DNA of 64,000 nt from Peptoclostridium litorale DSM 5388 (GTDB lineage: Bacteria; Bacillota; Clostridia; Peptostreptococcales; Peptostreptococcaceae), in NCBI RefSeq assembly GCF_900141635.1, contig NZ_FSRH01000002.1, positions 1 to 64,000 of the forward strand, in the 5' to 3' direction. Within the stretch, counting starts at the first letter, position 1; each line of letters begins with the position of its first letter. This document shows positions 52,625 through 61,564 of this stretch, piece by piece. The translations under genes were made by a program, and so were the position numbers. The notes under the pieces are model-generated. The model saw only the letters and a list, made by a program, of their open reading frames with translations. It was not told the DNA's origin and did not search any database.

Positions 52625-54296
52625 ATGCCTCATCCTTTCCAACTATGCCCCTAAATACAATTTTCACACGGCCTTCTTCAAGCAGGGAATTGACATGCTT
52701 GGTCCAATTGACATCGTCCTTATGCGGATAGTCCCCGTTTTCCTGATAGCCCTTCCACCTTGTCTCCTTGCGGGCCTTCAAGTGGTTTATGAGAACTTTA
52801 GCCACATATAGGCGGTCCCTGTTTTCAAAAATCTGCATCATTTCATACATGTCAAGCGCTTTTAACTTTTCATTTTCCAAAAGTATATCATCTATGCTTT
52901 TTTCGGCGACTTCCAGCTTTTCAGCCGTATATATATAATTTTGTGATATCCCTCCTGCGAATTTGTCCATTACGCTTTGCATGTTTTCCTCGGTTTTCTT
53001 TATGCTGTCTATATTCGATACAGGAGATACCTGTATATTATTCAATTTATCCAAAACCGCGCCTGAAAAACCCTCTTCCATTCCCAAATGGTCTAGAAAT
53101 TCGATTTCACTTAAAATGGATTCTGCTGCAATCTCTCCTTCGGCAAAACATCCTGTAACATATTTCTTGGGGCTTCCTCCGGCAACATCTCCTATTGCAT
53201 ATAGCCTGCCCAGCGTAGTCTTCCTGCTGGTATCGACCCAGTATCCGCTGGCTGTATGCCCCCCTACGATATATGGTTCCGTTGCGCAGATTTCAACATT
53301 GCTCTTAGATGGAAACATACCTGTTTCAAACCACTTCAGCACTTGAGACGGTGCCATGTTCAAATATGCCTTAAACAAATCTGTTTCCTGCTCACCACTT
53401 ATTCCTTTTGTTTCAAGAAAACATGATCTTCCTTTCATGTTTTCCATGGCAGTCGCATAAAGCCTCATAGGCGTTGTAGCTTTTCCGTAGTCCTTTACAT
53501 AGTACTTGCCATCTGAATTTATTTGCTTTACATTCAGCCCTTGAGCTATAGTTCCAGTAGGAGCTATTGTATCCTTACACCTTAGTGCTATAAACCTCAT
53601 TTCGAAAGTAGTCATTTCCGCACCGGCCCTTATTCCCATGGCGTAGCCCGCGCCGGTATTGAAGGGACTGTACCACATCTTGTGTCTTGAATGACCAGGA
53701 TTGTTAGGCTTGTATATTCCAGACGCCCCACCAGTTGCACATATTGTGACCCTGCTTTGTATAAATACAACTTCTCCCGTTTCCAGTGAAATGCCGTATG
53801 CCCCGGCCACCTCTCCATCTCTGACAATGAAGTCGATTATATTGACTCTGTTCATGACTTCAATATTTTTGAATTCGCCGACCTTGTCAGCCAGCAATGG
53901 CTTTATGTTTTCGCCGTTTATCTTTACGCTTCTTTTGCCTCTCATCACATAATTTCCATTTTCATCTCGTAAGACAGGCAACCCATAGCCGACAATTTTA
54001 TCAGTCACGCCGTTTAGCCTCTTGGCAATGGTATATACAAGGTCATCCCGCACTACATTTTCAGAATCATTCTTTACATACTCCAAAAAAGTATCCGCCG
54101 ACTCTCCCTCTCCAATAAATGCATTCAGTGCATTGACGCCAGCGGCAAGGCAGCCGCTTCTTCTGATGTTTGCCTTGTCAGCGACTATAATCTTTAAGGA
54201 TGATTTTTCTGCAAGCGATATGGCGCTGAAGCATCCAGCCGCACCGCCTCCGATAATCAAAACATCTGTCGAGACAACTCGGGATTTAAGTTTCAT
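52608..54296 (-). CDS. Adenylylsulfate reductase flavoprotein (AprA-like)
   Basis: 562 residues of the succinate dehydrogenase/fumarate reductase flavoprotein fold. FAD-binding TDVLIIGGGAAGCFSAIS; then KANIRRSGCLAAGVNALNAFI, ATGGASGIYKPNNPG, YSPFNTGAGYAMGIRAGAEMTTFEMRFIALRCKDTIAPTGTIAQG, which parallel AprA active-site segments rather than SDH, and AIGDVAGGSPKKYVTGCFAEGEIAAE. It should reduce APS to sulfite and AMP, with electrons from the ferredoxin partner. Gene position between cysC and cysQ supports an assimilatory role. The ATG follows GGAGAGATACA and overlaps cysC by 11 bp. Confidence 0.85.
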   Translation of the reverse strand: MKLKSRVVSTDVLIIGGGAAGCFSAISLAEKSSLKIIVADKANIRRSGCLAAGVNALNAFIGEGESADTFLEYVKNDSENVVRDDLVYTIAKRLNGVTDKIVGYGLPVLRDENGNYVMRGKRSVKINGENIKPLLADKVGEFKNIEVMNRVNIIDFIVRDGEVAGAYGISLETGEVVFIQSRVTICATGGASGIYKPNNPGHSRHKMWYSPFNTGAGYAMGIRAGAEMTTFEMRFIALRCKDTIAPTGTIAQGLNVKQINSDGKYYVKDYGKATTPMRLYATAMENMKGRSCFLETKGISGEQETDLFKAYLNMAPSQVLKWFETGMFPSKSNVEICATEPYIVGGHTASGYWVDTSRKTTLGRLYAIGDVAGGSPKKYVTGCFAEGEIAAESILSEIEFLDHLGMEEGFSGAVLDKLNNIQVSPVSNIDSIKKTEENMQSVMDKFAGGISQNYIYTAEKLEVAEKSIDDILLENEKLKALDMYEMMQIFENRDRLYVAKVLINHLKARKETRWKGYQENGDYPHKDDVNWTKHVNSLLEEGRVKIVFRGIVGKDEAYEHKN

Positions 54297-54885
54297 TGTA
54301 TCTCTCCTCAATAAATGCAATTATCATGTCAATACATTCTTCTACTGGACTGCTCGCTGTATTTACTGTCACTTCAGGCTTTTTGGGTATTTCATACGGA
54401 GATGATATCCCTGTGAATTCGCTTATTTCTCCCGCTAGTGCCTTCTTGTAAAGCCCCTTGGGGTCTCTGTTCATGCAGGTTTTAATGTCACAATCAACAT
54501 ATACCTCCACAAATCCTTCTCCAATAAGATTTCGTACTGCAGTTCTGTCATTTTTGAAGGGCGATACAAATGTCGCAATTGTAATGATACCCGCATCAAC
54601 AAATAGTTTGGCAACTTCTCCGATTCTTCTTATGTTCTCTGTTCTGTCTCTTTCCGAAAAAACCAAGTCACTGTTTAGTCCGTGCCTGACATTGTCCCCG
54701 TCGAGCAGATATGTTGCCCTGCCAGCTTTATGAAATCGGTGTTCAAGTGCAGCTCCTACTGTGGATTTGCCTGATCCCGAAAGGCCCGTCAGCCATATCA
54801 AAATCCCCTTTTGCCCAAGGCTTTTTTCCCTCTGCTCTTTATCTACTTTCATTTCATGCCAGACAATATTTTTAGTCTTCTTCAT
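54286..54885 (-). CDS. cysC: Adenylylsulfate kinase CysC
   Basis: 199 residues. P-loop LTGLSGSGKSTVGAALE (33-49), LLDGDNVRHGLNSDLVFSERDRTENIRRIGEVAKLF, TFVSPFKNDRTAVRNLIGEGFVEVYVDC, CMNRDPKGLYKKALAGEISEFTGISSPYE: all APS-kinase motifs are intact. It phosphorylates APS to PAPS. In an organism that apparently reduces APS directly, PAPS may serve sulfation or regulation. The ATG lies 14 bp after the sulfite reductase stop, with GGTTGGGAT ahead. Confidence 0.95.
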   Translation of the reverse strand: MKKTKNIVWHEMKVDKEQREKSLGQKGILIWLTGLSGSGKSTVGAALEHRFHKAGRATYLLDGDNVRHGLNSDLVFSERDRTENIRRIGEVAKLFVDAGIITIATFVSPFKNDRTAVRNLIGEGFVEVYVDCDIKTCMNRDPKGLYKKALAGEISEFTGISSPYEIPKKPEVTVNTASSPVEECIDMIIAFIEERYNET

Positions 54886-54899
54886 AAAATCCCAACCTT

Positions 54900-56525
54900 C
54901 TATTTTTTCAAAAATTCACTTTCAAAACCAAAGTCAAAATACAGTTTATCCTTGTCAATCCTGTCCAGTTTAGAATATTCATAAACAAGCTCGTCTATCA
55001 GGGCTCTATTGCCGCTTATGAATTCCTCGAATTCATATCCCGATACCGAAAAACTTTTGAACAGGCTTTTTAAAAAGGCTGAAATATTTCTGGCTGGGAT
55101 AACTCCATAGCTCTCTGCAAGTCGGGATTCTCCCGCCACAACCTTTCCATTAAAATACACGGTGTATGCTGGAACAGATCCCTTTTCTCCCTTCAAAGCC
55201 CTTCCCGCAAACCCTATGCCGCCTATATGGTGCCATCCGCATGAATTCTTGCAGCCCGAAACAAATATCCTCGGCAGTTTAACTCCTGTCCCTTCATCAA
55301 TACTTTCAAGGGTCTCTTTCAAATCTTCAATAAGGCCATTGGTGTTGCAAAGGCCTATCCTACAGTTTGCAGCCCCAGTACATGCGACAGAATTTTCAAC
55401 AACATATTCTCGTGTAAACGGCCTTATTATTTCTAAAAGCCCCTCTACGTCATTTCCTCTCACATTCCTTATGCATATTCCCTGAGTACCAGTCAATCTA
55501 AAGTCAATTTCATAGTCCAGATTTTCTGCATATCTTATTATGTTGTCCAAATCGTCAGCCATGATATCTCCATTGACGGGATGTACAAACAGCGAATAGC
55601 TTCCCCTGTTTTTCTGCTCCTCTACCCTTTTATCTTTCCCTCCATATATATGAGGGCTTTCAGACAGCTCCATATCCGGCTTAATATTTATTCTGAGGTC
55701 ATACTTCTCCTTAACAGCATCCAAATAGCTGTTAAACAATTTAATGAATTCCTCATCACCAAGTCTATACCTTATAAACCTTATTCTTGCCTTATTTCTA
55801 TTGATTCTGTCCCCCTCTGCATCAAACAAGTCCATCATGGCCTTGACATAGTATAATATTTCTTGTTCGCTTATGAATTCGCTCAGCTTTATGGACACAG
55901 ACGGGGAACCTCCAAGGCCTCCTGCTCCATAAACTTCAAATCCTCTTTTTCCATCCACCAATTTAGCAACAAATCCCAAATCCGAAACCGTGGCTCTTGC
56001 AGTGTCGGTTTTCGAATTCGAGAACGCAATTTTATATTTTCTTGGAAGCGTACATATATTGTCCAGACCAAGAAGATGCTCTGTCACGGATTCAGAATGC
56101 TGTGTAACATCAAATACTTCATTTCTATCGACTCCTGAAAGCGGAGAACACGAAACATTCCTTACCGAATTTCCTCCCGCACCCTTGTTTATTAGATCCA
56201 CCTTAAGCATTTCGTCAAAAATTTCTGGTGTATCCTCTATGTTCAACTTATGAAACTGCACATCCTGGCGAGTGGTCAAATGTATTTTCCCGTAAGAAAA
56301 TTTCTTCGATATCTCACTTATTTTCTTCAGCTGCATTACGCTTACAATACCTGATAGTATTCTTGGCCTGATCATAAACGTACCCGCCTCTCTTTGTGCA
56401 TATACTCCCATAGACGAGGCATATGGCTTGAATTCATCAAATGAAATCTTACCTTCCGACATCTTATTATAATTTTCCCTGTATCCTCTTTGATCTTTTC
56501 TTATTTTATCTGTTAGCTTAAACAC
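54900..56525 (-). CDS. Assimilatory sulfite (nitrite/sulfite) reductase, siroheme protein
   Basis: 541 residues. Two-fold siroheme reductase architecture: MGVYAQREAGTFMIRPRILSG and KIHLTTRQDVQFHKL in the first half, then CTGAANCRIGLCNTNG and SGCKNSCGWHHIGGIGFAGR, whose four Cys bind the [4Fe-4S]-siroheme centre. Ferredoxin-type enzymes of this length reduce sulfite or nitrite to sulfide or ammonia with six electrons; location with cysC and apr genes favours sulfite. The GTG start follows GGAGGGATAAG. First gene of the operon, behind a cys-motif palindrome. Confidence 0.9.
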   Translation of the reverse strand: MFKLTDKIRKDQRGYRENYNKMSEGKISFDEFKPYASSMGVYAQREAGTFMIRPRILSGIVSVMQLKKISEISKKFSYGKIHLTTRQDVQFHKLNIEDTPEIFDEMLKVDLINKGAGGNSVRNVSCSPLSGVDRNEVFDVTQHSESVTEHLLGLDNICTLPRKYKIAFSNSKTDTARATVSDLGFVAKLVDGKRGFEVYGAGGLGGSPSVSIKLSEFISEQEILYYVKAMMDLFDAEGDRINRNKARIRFIRYRLGDEEFIKLFNSYLDAVKEKYDLRINIKPDMELSESPHIYGGKDKRVEEQKNRGSYSLFVHPVNGDIMADDLDNIIRYAENLDYEIDFRLTGTQGICIRNVRGNDVEGLLEIIRPFTREYVVENSVACTGAANCRIGLCNTNGLIEDLKETLESIDEGTGVKLPRIFVSGCKNSCGWHHIGGIGFAGRALKGEKGSVPAYTVYFNGKVVAGESRLAESYGVIPARNISAFLKSLFKSFSVSGYEFEEFISGNRALIDELVYEYSKLDRIDKDKLYFDFGFESEFLKK

Positions 56526-56566
56526 GCTTATCCCTCCATTTCGTAAAACATATATAGCATCACGCC

Positions 56567-56643
56567 AACCGACTTTTCCTATCGTTTTAGTCGGTTATTG
56601 GTAAGACAATCTCTAAAGCTGTTGTTGAGTATTATCTTACCAA
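56567..56643 (-). promoter_or_regulatory. Sulfite reductase operon control region with cys-motif palindrome
   Basis: AACCGACT (56567-56574) and AGTCGGTT (56589-56596) form a perfect 8-bp inverted repeat around TTTCCTATCGTTTT, 42 bp before the start. TGTTGTTGAGTATTATCTTACCAA downstream of it matches the cysD region. Probable site of the Rrf2 regulator. Confidence 0.55.
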
Positions 56644-56813
56644 CAGAATCACTCATAGTCAATAGTGTATTTTTTCATTTATCCAGTAGTTATTTCATAT
56701 TCGAGATTATATTGTTTTTAATAAAGTAATCTAATAACGCTTTCATTGAGCAGCTCTGGGTAATATATACAATATGATTGGCAAATTCTAAAAAACGAAG
56801 GGAATGAGTATGG

Positions 56814-57503
56814 ATGGGAAAACCTAATTTTTCAGTATTGCAAAAAATCAAAAACAATAAAAAGACATACGGCATCACCCCTCGAATTCCAGGAGGCTTT
56901 GTAACACCTGAAATTCTTGTTCGATTTGCAGAAGTGGCAAAAAAATACCACGGGGTTTTGAAAATAACTTCAGGACAACGCATAACCATTCTTGGTATTA
57001 ATCCTGAAGATGTTGACAAAGCATGGGCGGACATTGGCTTGGAACCCGGCGTTTTATCTCCATATTCGGTAAAAAATGTTGAAATGTGTCCAGCTTCCTT
57101 TTGCAAGCGTTCAAAACAAAATTCATTAAAATTAGCGCTAAAGCTTGAAAAGCGATTTTACGGAGCTCCTGCGCCAAATAGAACAAAAGTTGGCGTCTCC
57201 GGATGTTTAAATGCCTGTACCAGTGTAAATTCAAAGGATATAGGGATACTCTCCAATGAAAATGGATATATTGTCGTTGTAGGGGGAAGTGCCGGCTTTT
57301 ATCCGAGATTACCAGATCGGATTGCTGATAATTTGACAGAAGATCAAGCTTTTTATATGGTTGAATCTATTTATGATTACTATTGTGATAATGCTGATAC
57401 TGGCGAAAAATTGGGCTCATTTATTGACCGCATAGCTCTTCCCGAATTTAAAAAAAGCGTATTTGAAAAATATGAGGAGAAATTAAATTTACCAGCGTTT
57501 TAA
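56814..57503 (+). CDS. Small siroheme nitrite/sulfite reductase-domain protein
   Basis: 229 residues, half the size of the enzyme opposite it. TYGITPRIPGGFVTPEILVRFAEVAKKYHGVLKITSGQRITILGI is the ferrodoxin-like half; the centre motifs are EMCPASFCKRSKQNSLKLALKLEKRF and VGVSGCLNACTSVNSKDIGI, giving CPASFC and CLNAC for the [4Fe-4S]-siroheme. Such single-module proteins act as small sulfite or nitrite reductases or redox partners. It is divergent from the sulfite reductase operon across 288 bp. Arg codons are mostly CGN, unlike the cys genes, suggesting separate acquisition. GAAGGGA precedes the ATG. Confidence 0.82.
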   Translation: MGKPNFSVLQKIKNNKKTYGITPRIPGGFVTPEILVRFAEVAKKYHGVLKITSGQRITILGINPEDVDKAWADIGLEPGVLSPYSVKNVEMCPASFCKRSKQNSLKLALKLEKRFYGAPAPNRTKVGVSGCLNACTSVNSKDIGILSNENGYIVVVGGSAGFYPRLPDRIADNLTEDQAFYMVESIYDYYCDNADTGEKLGSFIDRIALPEFKKSVFEKYEEKLNLPAF

Positions 57504-57755
57504 AAGAGCTCATATCCTTTTATTATTAATTTTTATTATGGCTTTGTTTAAGAAAAATGTTGATATAATGGGAATTTTTATTAATCCTATCTTCAGGCAA
57601 AAAAATCACTCCCTTGATTCATAGTATATTACATTTGCCACCTGCTTTCCTATATTTACAGTTGTGCTCTATTCCCCCATTGTATTTTTTATATTTTTAA
57701 TGTATCATTTAAGATAATATCTATTTTATCGAATCATTTATAGTGGAGGTGGGTT

Positions 57756-58139
57756 ATGACTAAAAAGAGAAATCATCTTGCTGTTCCGCGCGACGTTTTC
57801 AGCACTACCGAGCTTTACAGGATGTATGTGCTTAAAGAGCTCACTTTAGGCAAATCCATATATGGAAAGCAGATATACGACACTGTCACAAGCCATTTTG
57901 AGGGCTACCCTTTTCCGGTTTCATACAGCACCATATACAACACGCTTCACAAGCTTGAAGAGGAAGGGCTTATTGAAAGCAGTTGGAAAGGCGGCACAGC
58001 ATCTAAAAACAGGTCTACACGGCATTATAAGATAACAGATGAGGGAATAAGGTACTTCAAGCTTAAAATCGCAGATACACTTGATACTCTAAAGAAAAAC
58101 AAGGGCCTTATAGACAGGTTCATGCAGCTTCTTTCATAG
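57756..58139 (+). CDS. PadR-family transcriptional regulator
   Basis: 127 residues. Winged helix LYRMYVLKELTLGKSIYGKQIYDTVTSHFEGYPFPVSYSTIYNTLHKLEEEGLIESSWKGG...RSTRHYKITDEGIRYFKLKI is the PadR pattern (YGYEI-like helix, P-x-S-x-x-x-IY-x-x-LxxLEExGLI, R-x-YxITxxG). A short C-terminal helix provides the dimer interface. The ATG follows GTGGAGGTGGG. No obvious target operon is adjacent. The 252 bp before it show no gene. Confidence 0.88.
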   Translation: MTKKRNHLAVPRDVFSTTELYRMYVLKELTLGKSIYGKQIYDTVTSHFEGYPFPVSYSTIYNTLHKLEEEGLIESSWKGGTASKNRSTRHYKITDEGIRYFKLKIADTLDTLKKNKGLIDRFMQLLS

Positions 58140-58230
58140 CAATTCATATTTCACTACCACGACTTTACTGTGAAGCTGTACGCTAGCATAGTATCTTATT
58201 AGATTTGAAATTAATATTTTTTCATTAAAT

Positions 58231-58274
58231 ATGGCACGAGGACAGGCACTATATAGTGCCTGTCCTCGTGCCAT
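58231..58274. repeat. 44-bp perfect palindrome
   Basis: 22-bp arms, each ATGGCACGAGGACAGGCACT followed by AT, with no loop. It lies between the PadR gene and the converging small gene. There is no T-run at either end, and the GC-rich GGACAGGCAC core recalls REP-like hairpins moved by IS200-type (Y1) transposases. Confidence 0.75.
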
Positions 58275-58336
58275 GAACAATTTTGCTCTGTAATAACATC
58301 AATACACTTGAAATTGGAGCTGGACTAAATATTTTG

Positions 58337-58489
58337 CTATTCCTCATCCCCCGTAAAATCAATACCTTTTTCCTGCATTTCTTCAAACTCCCATATAATG
58401 TCTACTGCTCTTTTTTTGTGTTCACTTTCAGCTGGGATTTCTCTTAGCATATGTATTATCTCAACAATCATATCGTCCCTTATTTCCAA
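58337..58489 (-). CDS. Small hypothetical protein overlapping the phosphatase gene
   Basis: 50 residues: MEIRDDMIVEIIHMLREIPAESEHKKRAVDIIWEFEEMQEKGIDFTGDEE, acidic and helical. The TTG start lies inside the last codons of the phosphatase gene (10-bp overlap) with AAGGTGG six bases ahead, so translation is probably coupled. Coding character is good (no rare codons, helical pattern). No family recognised; it may modulate the phosphatase. Confidence 0.55.
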   Translation of the reverse strand: MEIRDDMIVEIIHMLREIPAESEHKKRAVDIIWEFEEMQEKGIDFTGDEE

Positions 58490-59121
58490 TCTTGTCCACC
58501 CTCTTCTTTGTAATGGGATATGTCGGCCTTTTCAACAACATTAAATCCATGATTCTCATCATACTCGACTATGCTCAGGCTTGCCGGATGTATGTAAGGC
58601 GGATCCCACAGCTGTTCTAGCTTAGTACCTTCAATGTGTGAAAGCAGAAGTTTTAGCACAACTCCATGGACAACTATTAGTATGTTCTCATCCTTTCCAT
58701 AGTGCCTTTTTATTATGTTTTCAAGTTCCTCCGCTACCCTTTCTTTTACCTGGTCATAAGTCTCGCCACCAAACGGAGTGTATTTATGAGGGCTATTCCA
58801 GAAATTATGGAATTGAATAGGGTATTCCCTTTTAAGCTGCTCTTCATTCATACCCTCCCATAAACCAAAGTTCATCTCCTTAAGCCCATCTATATTTTCT
58901 ATCTCTATGCCTCTATCCCCTATCAGTATTCCCGCTGTCCTATTTGCCCTTTTAATGGGGCTTGAATAGACCTTTTGTATTTTTAAATCTTTAAGCCTTT
59001 CTGAAAGCCAAAACGCCTGCCTCTTTCCCAGCGGTGTAAGTTCGGAGTCCTTGTGCCCTTGGAATCTTTTTTGGGTGTTCCACTCTGTCTGTCCATGCCT
59101 TGTTATATAAAGTCTTATCAT
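58480..59121 (-). CDS. Histidine phosphatase superfamily protein (CobC/PGAM-like)
   Basis: 213 residues. RHGQTEWNTQKRFQGHKDSELTPLGKRQA carries the phosphorylated His (His9), VYSSPIKRANRTA the second Arg, NFGLWEGM the conserved W-E-G block and ILIVVHGVVLKLLL the second catalytic His. Enzymes of this type remove phosphate from small metabolites, e.g. alpha-ribazole or phosphosugars; no cobalamin genes are near, so substrate is open. The ATG is preceded by AAAGGAAAT. It overlaps the 50-residue gene downstream. Confidence 0.9.
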   Translation of the reverse strand: MIRLYITRHGQTEWNTQKRFQGHKDSELTPLGKRQAFWLSERLKDLKIQKVYSSPIKRANRTAGILIGDRGIEIENIDGLKEMNFGLWEGMNEEQLKREYPIQFHNFWNSPHKYTPFGGETYDQVKERVAEELENIIKRHYGKDENILIVVHGVVLKLLLSHIEGTKLEQLWDPPYIHPASLSIVEYDENHGFNVVEKADISHYKEEGGQDWK

Positions 59122-59794
59122 TAGAAATATTTCCTTTCAGCATTTTATTTTTCTTATACTATAGATATTATCAAAACAACATATATTTTTAAACAGTATA
59201 ATCTCCTATTAGATATTATGCACTATAAAAGATATTTCTGTAACCTTTTTCAATCCATTATTAAATTTAAATTTTATTTTTTGTTTGCTTCAAATTTAAA
59301 CCCTTATATTCATTCACTTTTAGTATGATTTATTTTAAAATAAAAAACCAGTCCTTATTTTGTGAAAAATTTGTGTAAGAATATGCATAATTTGTATTTT
59401 TAAAATAATATATTTCATATTTCAAAACTATTTAGACTGTATAGATGATTTTGGCATTACTAAATATTCAGCATTTTCCGTTTTTTTATTCCACCTTATA
59501 TAAATCCGTTTGTTAGTTAAAAAAATATCTATTTCGCATTCCTTTAATACTTTTTTATATAATATTAAATTTATTTTATTTTTAAATCCACTATGAACAA
59601 ACCAATATTTCACATTTTATAAAGCCTGCATTCCGTGAACCATTATATTTCAACGGGGAAAACGTTTGTTAAAATATTAATTATGTGATTTTTCAGATAA
59701 TTTTATGTTATTATATTAGTGAACTACGGAATACATAATCCATAATTTTTAAAATTTCCTAATATGCATTAAATTTATAAAGGGGGACTTTGTA

Positions 59795-61111
59795 ATGAAC
59801 AAACCTGTTTTATCTGCTCACTTTGAGTCAAGGAAAGCATCTGCAGTTCGTCTTGCTCAAATGAAATATGAAGAAAGAAAAGTAAAGCCGGAGGCTGTAA
59901 TCAATGTCGGCATTGGAAACGTTTCTCTTCCTACAAATAAGGCAATGCAAAAGAGAATGTTTGCCTTAGATGCACCGGATAGTCCGTTTGCTAACGGAGT
60001 TATCAGATACACTACAACTGCCGGAACTGAGGAATGCCAAAATGCATTCAGAAACATCCTGGATAGCGAAGGCTTTGATACAAGCAAGCTTAAAATTCAG
60101 GTTACAGATGGTGGATCATCAGCAATGGAACTAATACTAATTGGCGTATGCGGTCCGGCTGGAGCAGATGAGAGCCCGCTGCTTATGATTGATCCTGCAT
60201 ATACAAATTATATTTCATTTGCTGAAAGAACTGGAAGGAAAACAGTTACTGTAAAGCGTAAACTTGAGGAAGATGGAAACTTCTCTCTTCCAGAGCTTGA
60301 CAAAATTGAAGAAGTTATTAAAGCGAACAAGCCAGGAGCATTGCTAGTAATACCTTATGACAATCCAACTGGCCAGCTATATGACTATGACACTATGAAG
60401 GCGTTGGCTGAAATTTGTGTGAAGTACAACATGTGGATGATAAGTGACGAAGCATACCGTGAACTTTACTATAAAGAAGACCAGCCGCTTGTAAGTATCT
60501 GGGGAATAACTGATGAAGATGTTCCTGGAATTGAAGGCAGAAGAATTAGTATTGAGACTGCCTCAAAAGTATGGAATGCATGCGGTTTGAGAATTGGTGC
60601 GTTAATCACAGACAGCGATGAATTTAACAACCGTTCAATAGCTGAATATACAGCTAATCTTTGCGCAAACGCTATTGGCCAGTATATATTTGGTGCATTG
60701 GCTCATGAAAGCAAGGAAGATATCCTTGGATGGTGCAAAGATATCAAAGAATATTACAAGGATCAAATAGTAAAGGTTTACAATGGATTAAAAGAGCAGG
60801 AGCCTAAACTTATTGTTTCAAATCCAGCTGCATCTCTTTATACAGTTATAGATGTTAGAAATGTTGTAAAACCTGGTTTTAGCGCAATGGACTTTGTACT
60901 GTACTGTGCCGGTGAAGGTTCAGCTGATATTGATGGCGTTGAAACAACTCTACTAGTAGCGCCTATGACAGGATTCTACGATATTAAGGAAGGCGAAGAA
61001 AACCCAGGCCAAACACAATTCAGAATTTCTTTTGTTGAAACACCTGAAAAGATGGCGCAGATTCCTGAGCTGTTCGTAAAACTGCTTAGAAAATATGAAG
61101 AACAAAGATAA
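59795..61111 (+). CDS. PLP-dependent aminotransferase, class I/II
   Basis: 438 residues. Fold-type I motifs: RYTTTAGTEECQNAFRNIL, DGGSSAMELI, PYDNPTGQLYD (Asn190), ISDEAYRELYY (Asp218, Tyr221), SKVWNACGLRIGAL (PLP Lys258, Arg266) and a C-terminal QFRISFVE with the substrate carboxylate Arg. It should transfer amino groups between amino and keto acids; aspartate/alanine-type substrates are likely but not determined. The ATG follows AAAGGGGGA. The 670 bp upstream hold no convincing gene and are very AT-rich, so this single gene may have a long leader. Confidence 0.9.
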   Translation: MNKPVLSAHFESRKASAVRLAQMKYEERKVKPEAVINVGIGNVSLPTNKAMQKRMFALDAPDSPFANGVIRYTTTAGTEECQNAFRNILDSEGFDTSKLKIQVTDGGSSAMELILIGVCGPAGADESPLLMIDPAYTNYISFAERTGRKTVTVKRKLEEDGNFSLPELDKIEEVIKANKPGALLVIPYDNPTGQLYDYDTMKALAEICVKYNMWMISDEAYRELYYKEDQPLVSIWGITDEDVPGIEGRRISIETASKVWNACGLRIGALITDSDEFNNRSIAEYTANLCANAIGQYIFGALAHESKEDILGWCKDIKEYYKDQIVKVYNGLKEQEPKLIVSNPAASLYTVIDVRNVVKPGFSAMDFVLYCAGEGSADIDGVETTLLVAPMTGFYDIKEGEENPGQTQFRISFVETPEKMAQIPELFVKLLRKYEEQR

Positions 61112-61183
61112 TAGACAGTATTCTTAGAATGCAGTCTGGTCGAAATAAAACTTAATTATAAAATTTGGTAACAAATTATGTTG

Positions 61184-61226
61184 CAGCACCTGCCTTGCTT
61201 TGTAAATTAAAGCGAAACAGGTGCTG
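61184..61226 (+). terminator. Hairpin after the aminotransferase gene
   Basis: CAGCACCTG and CAGGTGCTG (61184-61192/61218-61226) enclose a second GCTTT/AAAGC stem; the following TAATCGTTTC is only a weak T-run. Confidence 0.5.
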
Positions 61227-61239
61227 TAATCGTTTCTAG

Positions 61240-61370
61240 GCCTTGCAGTGCTTGCGGTGCTAGAATAAGTTTTCTTGCTATCAATAATAAGAACTTCATT
61301 GCACATATGCCAATGAAGACTTTGCGTTCCTACTCTAGCGCAGGTTATAGTCTGCTAAGCTTTACAAGGC
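61240..61370 (+). ncRNA. Candidate structured RNA
   Basis: Nested complementary segments: GCCTTG/CAAGGC (61240-61245/61365-61370), GCTT/AAGC (61250-61253/61357-61360), an 8-bp helix 61257-61264/61334-61341 and an 8-bp terminal stem CTTCATTG/CAATGAAG (61294-61301/61311-61318) with a 9-nt loop. The two G-T pairs are wobble pairs only if the plus strand is transcribed. No known family is recognised. The arrangement could be chance in a 650-bp gap. Confidence 0.35.
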
Positions 61371-61564
61371 TCCTGCTTCTTGTCTTTCATTTACATTTGA
61401 ATCATTTCGAATATGTCTGCCTTAAATAGTAAAATATTATCTATAGGGTGATTCATTAATGTATTAGTGCTCCTAATCCATTCACAGCCTCTATAATGAC
61501 TATTGTATCGATGTAGGCAGGAACTATATTCCCAATACGTAAAATTGCTTTAAAATGGATTTTA

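Noticed and set aside
55863-56253. Plus-strand open frames over the sulfite reductase gene
   Set aside because: Antisense shadows; the siroheme and N-terminal reductase motifs are on the minus strand.
59428-59613. 61-codon AT-rich frame MKYWFVHSGFKNKINLILYKKVLKEC on the minus strand
   Set aside because: No ribosome site, composition follows the AT-rich gap, and no recognisable pattern; possible but not supported.
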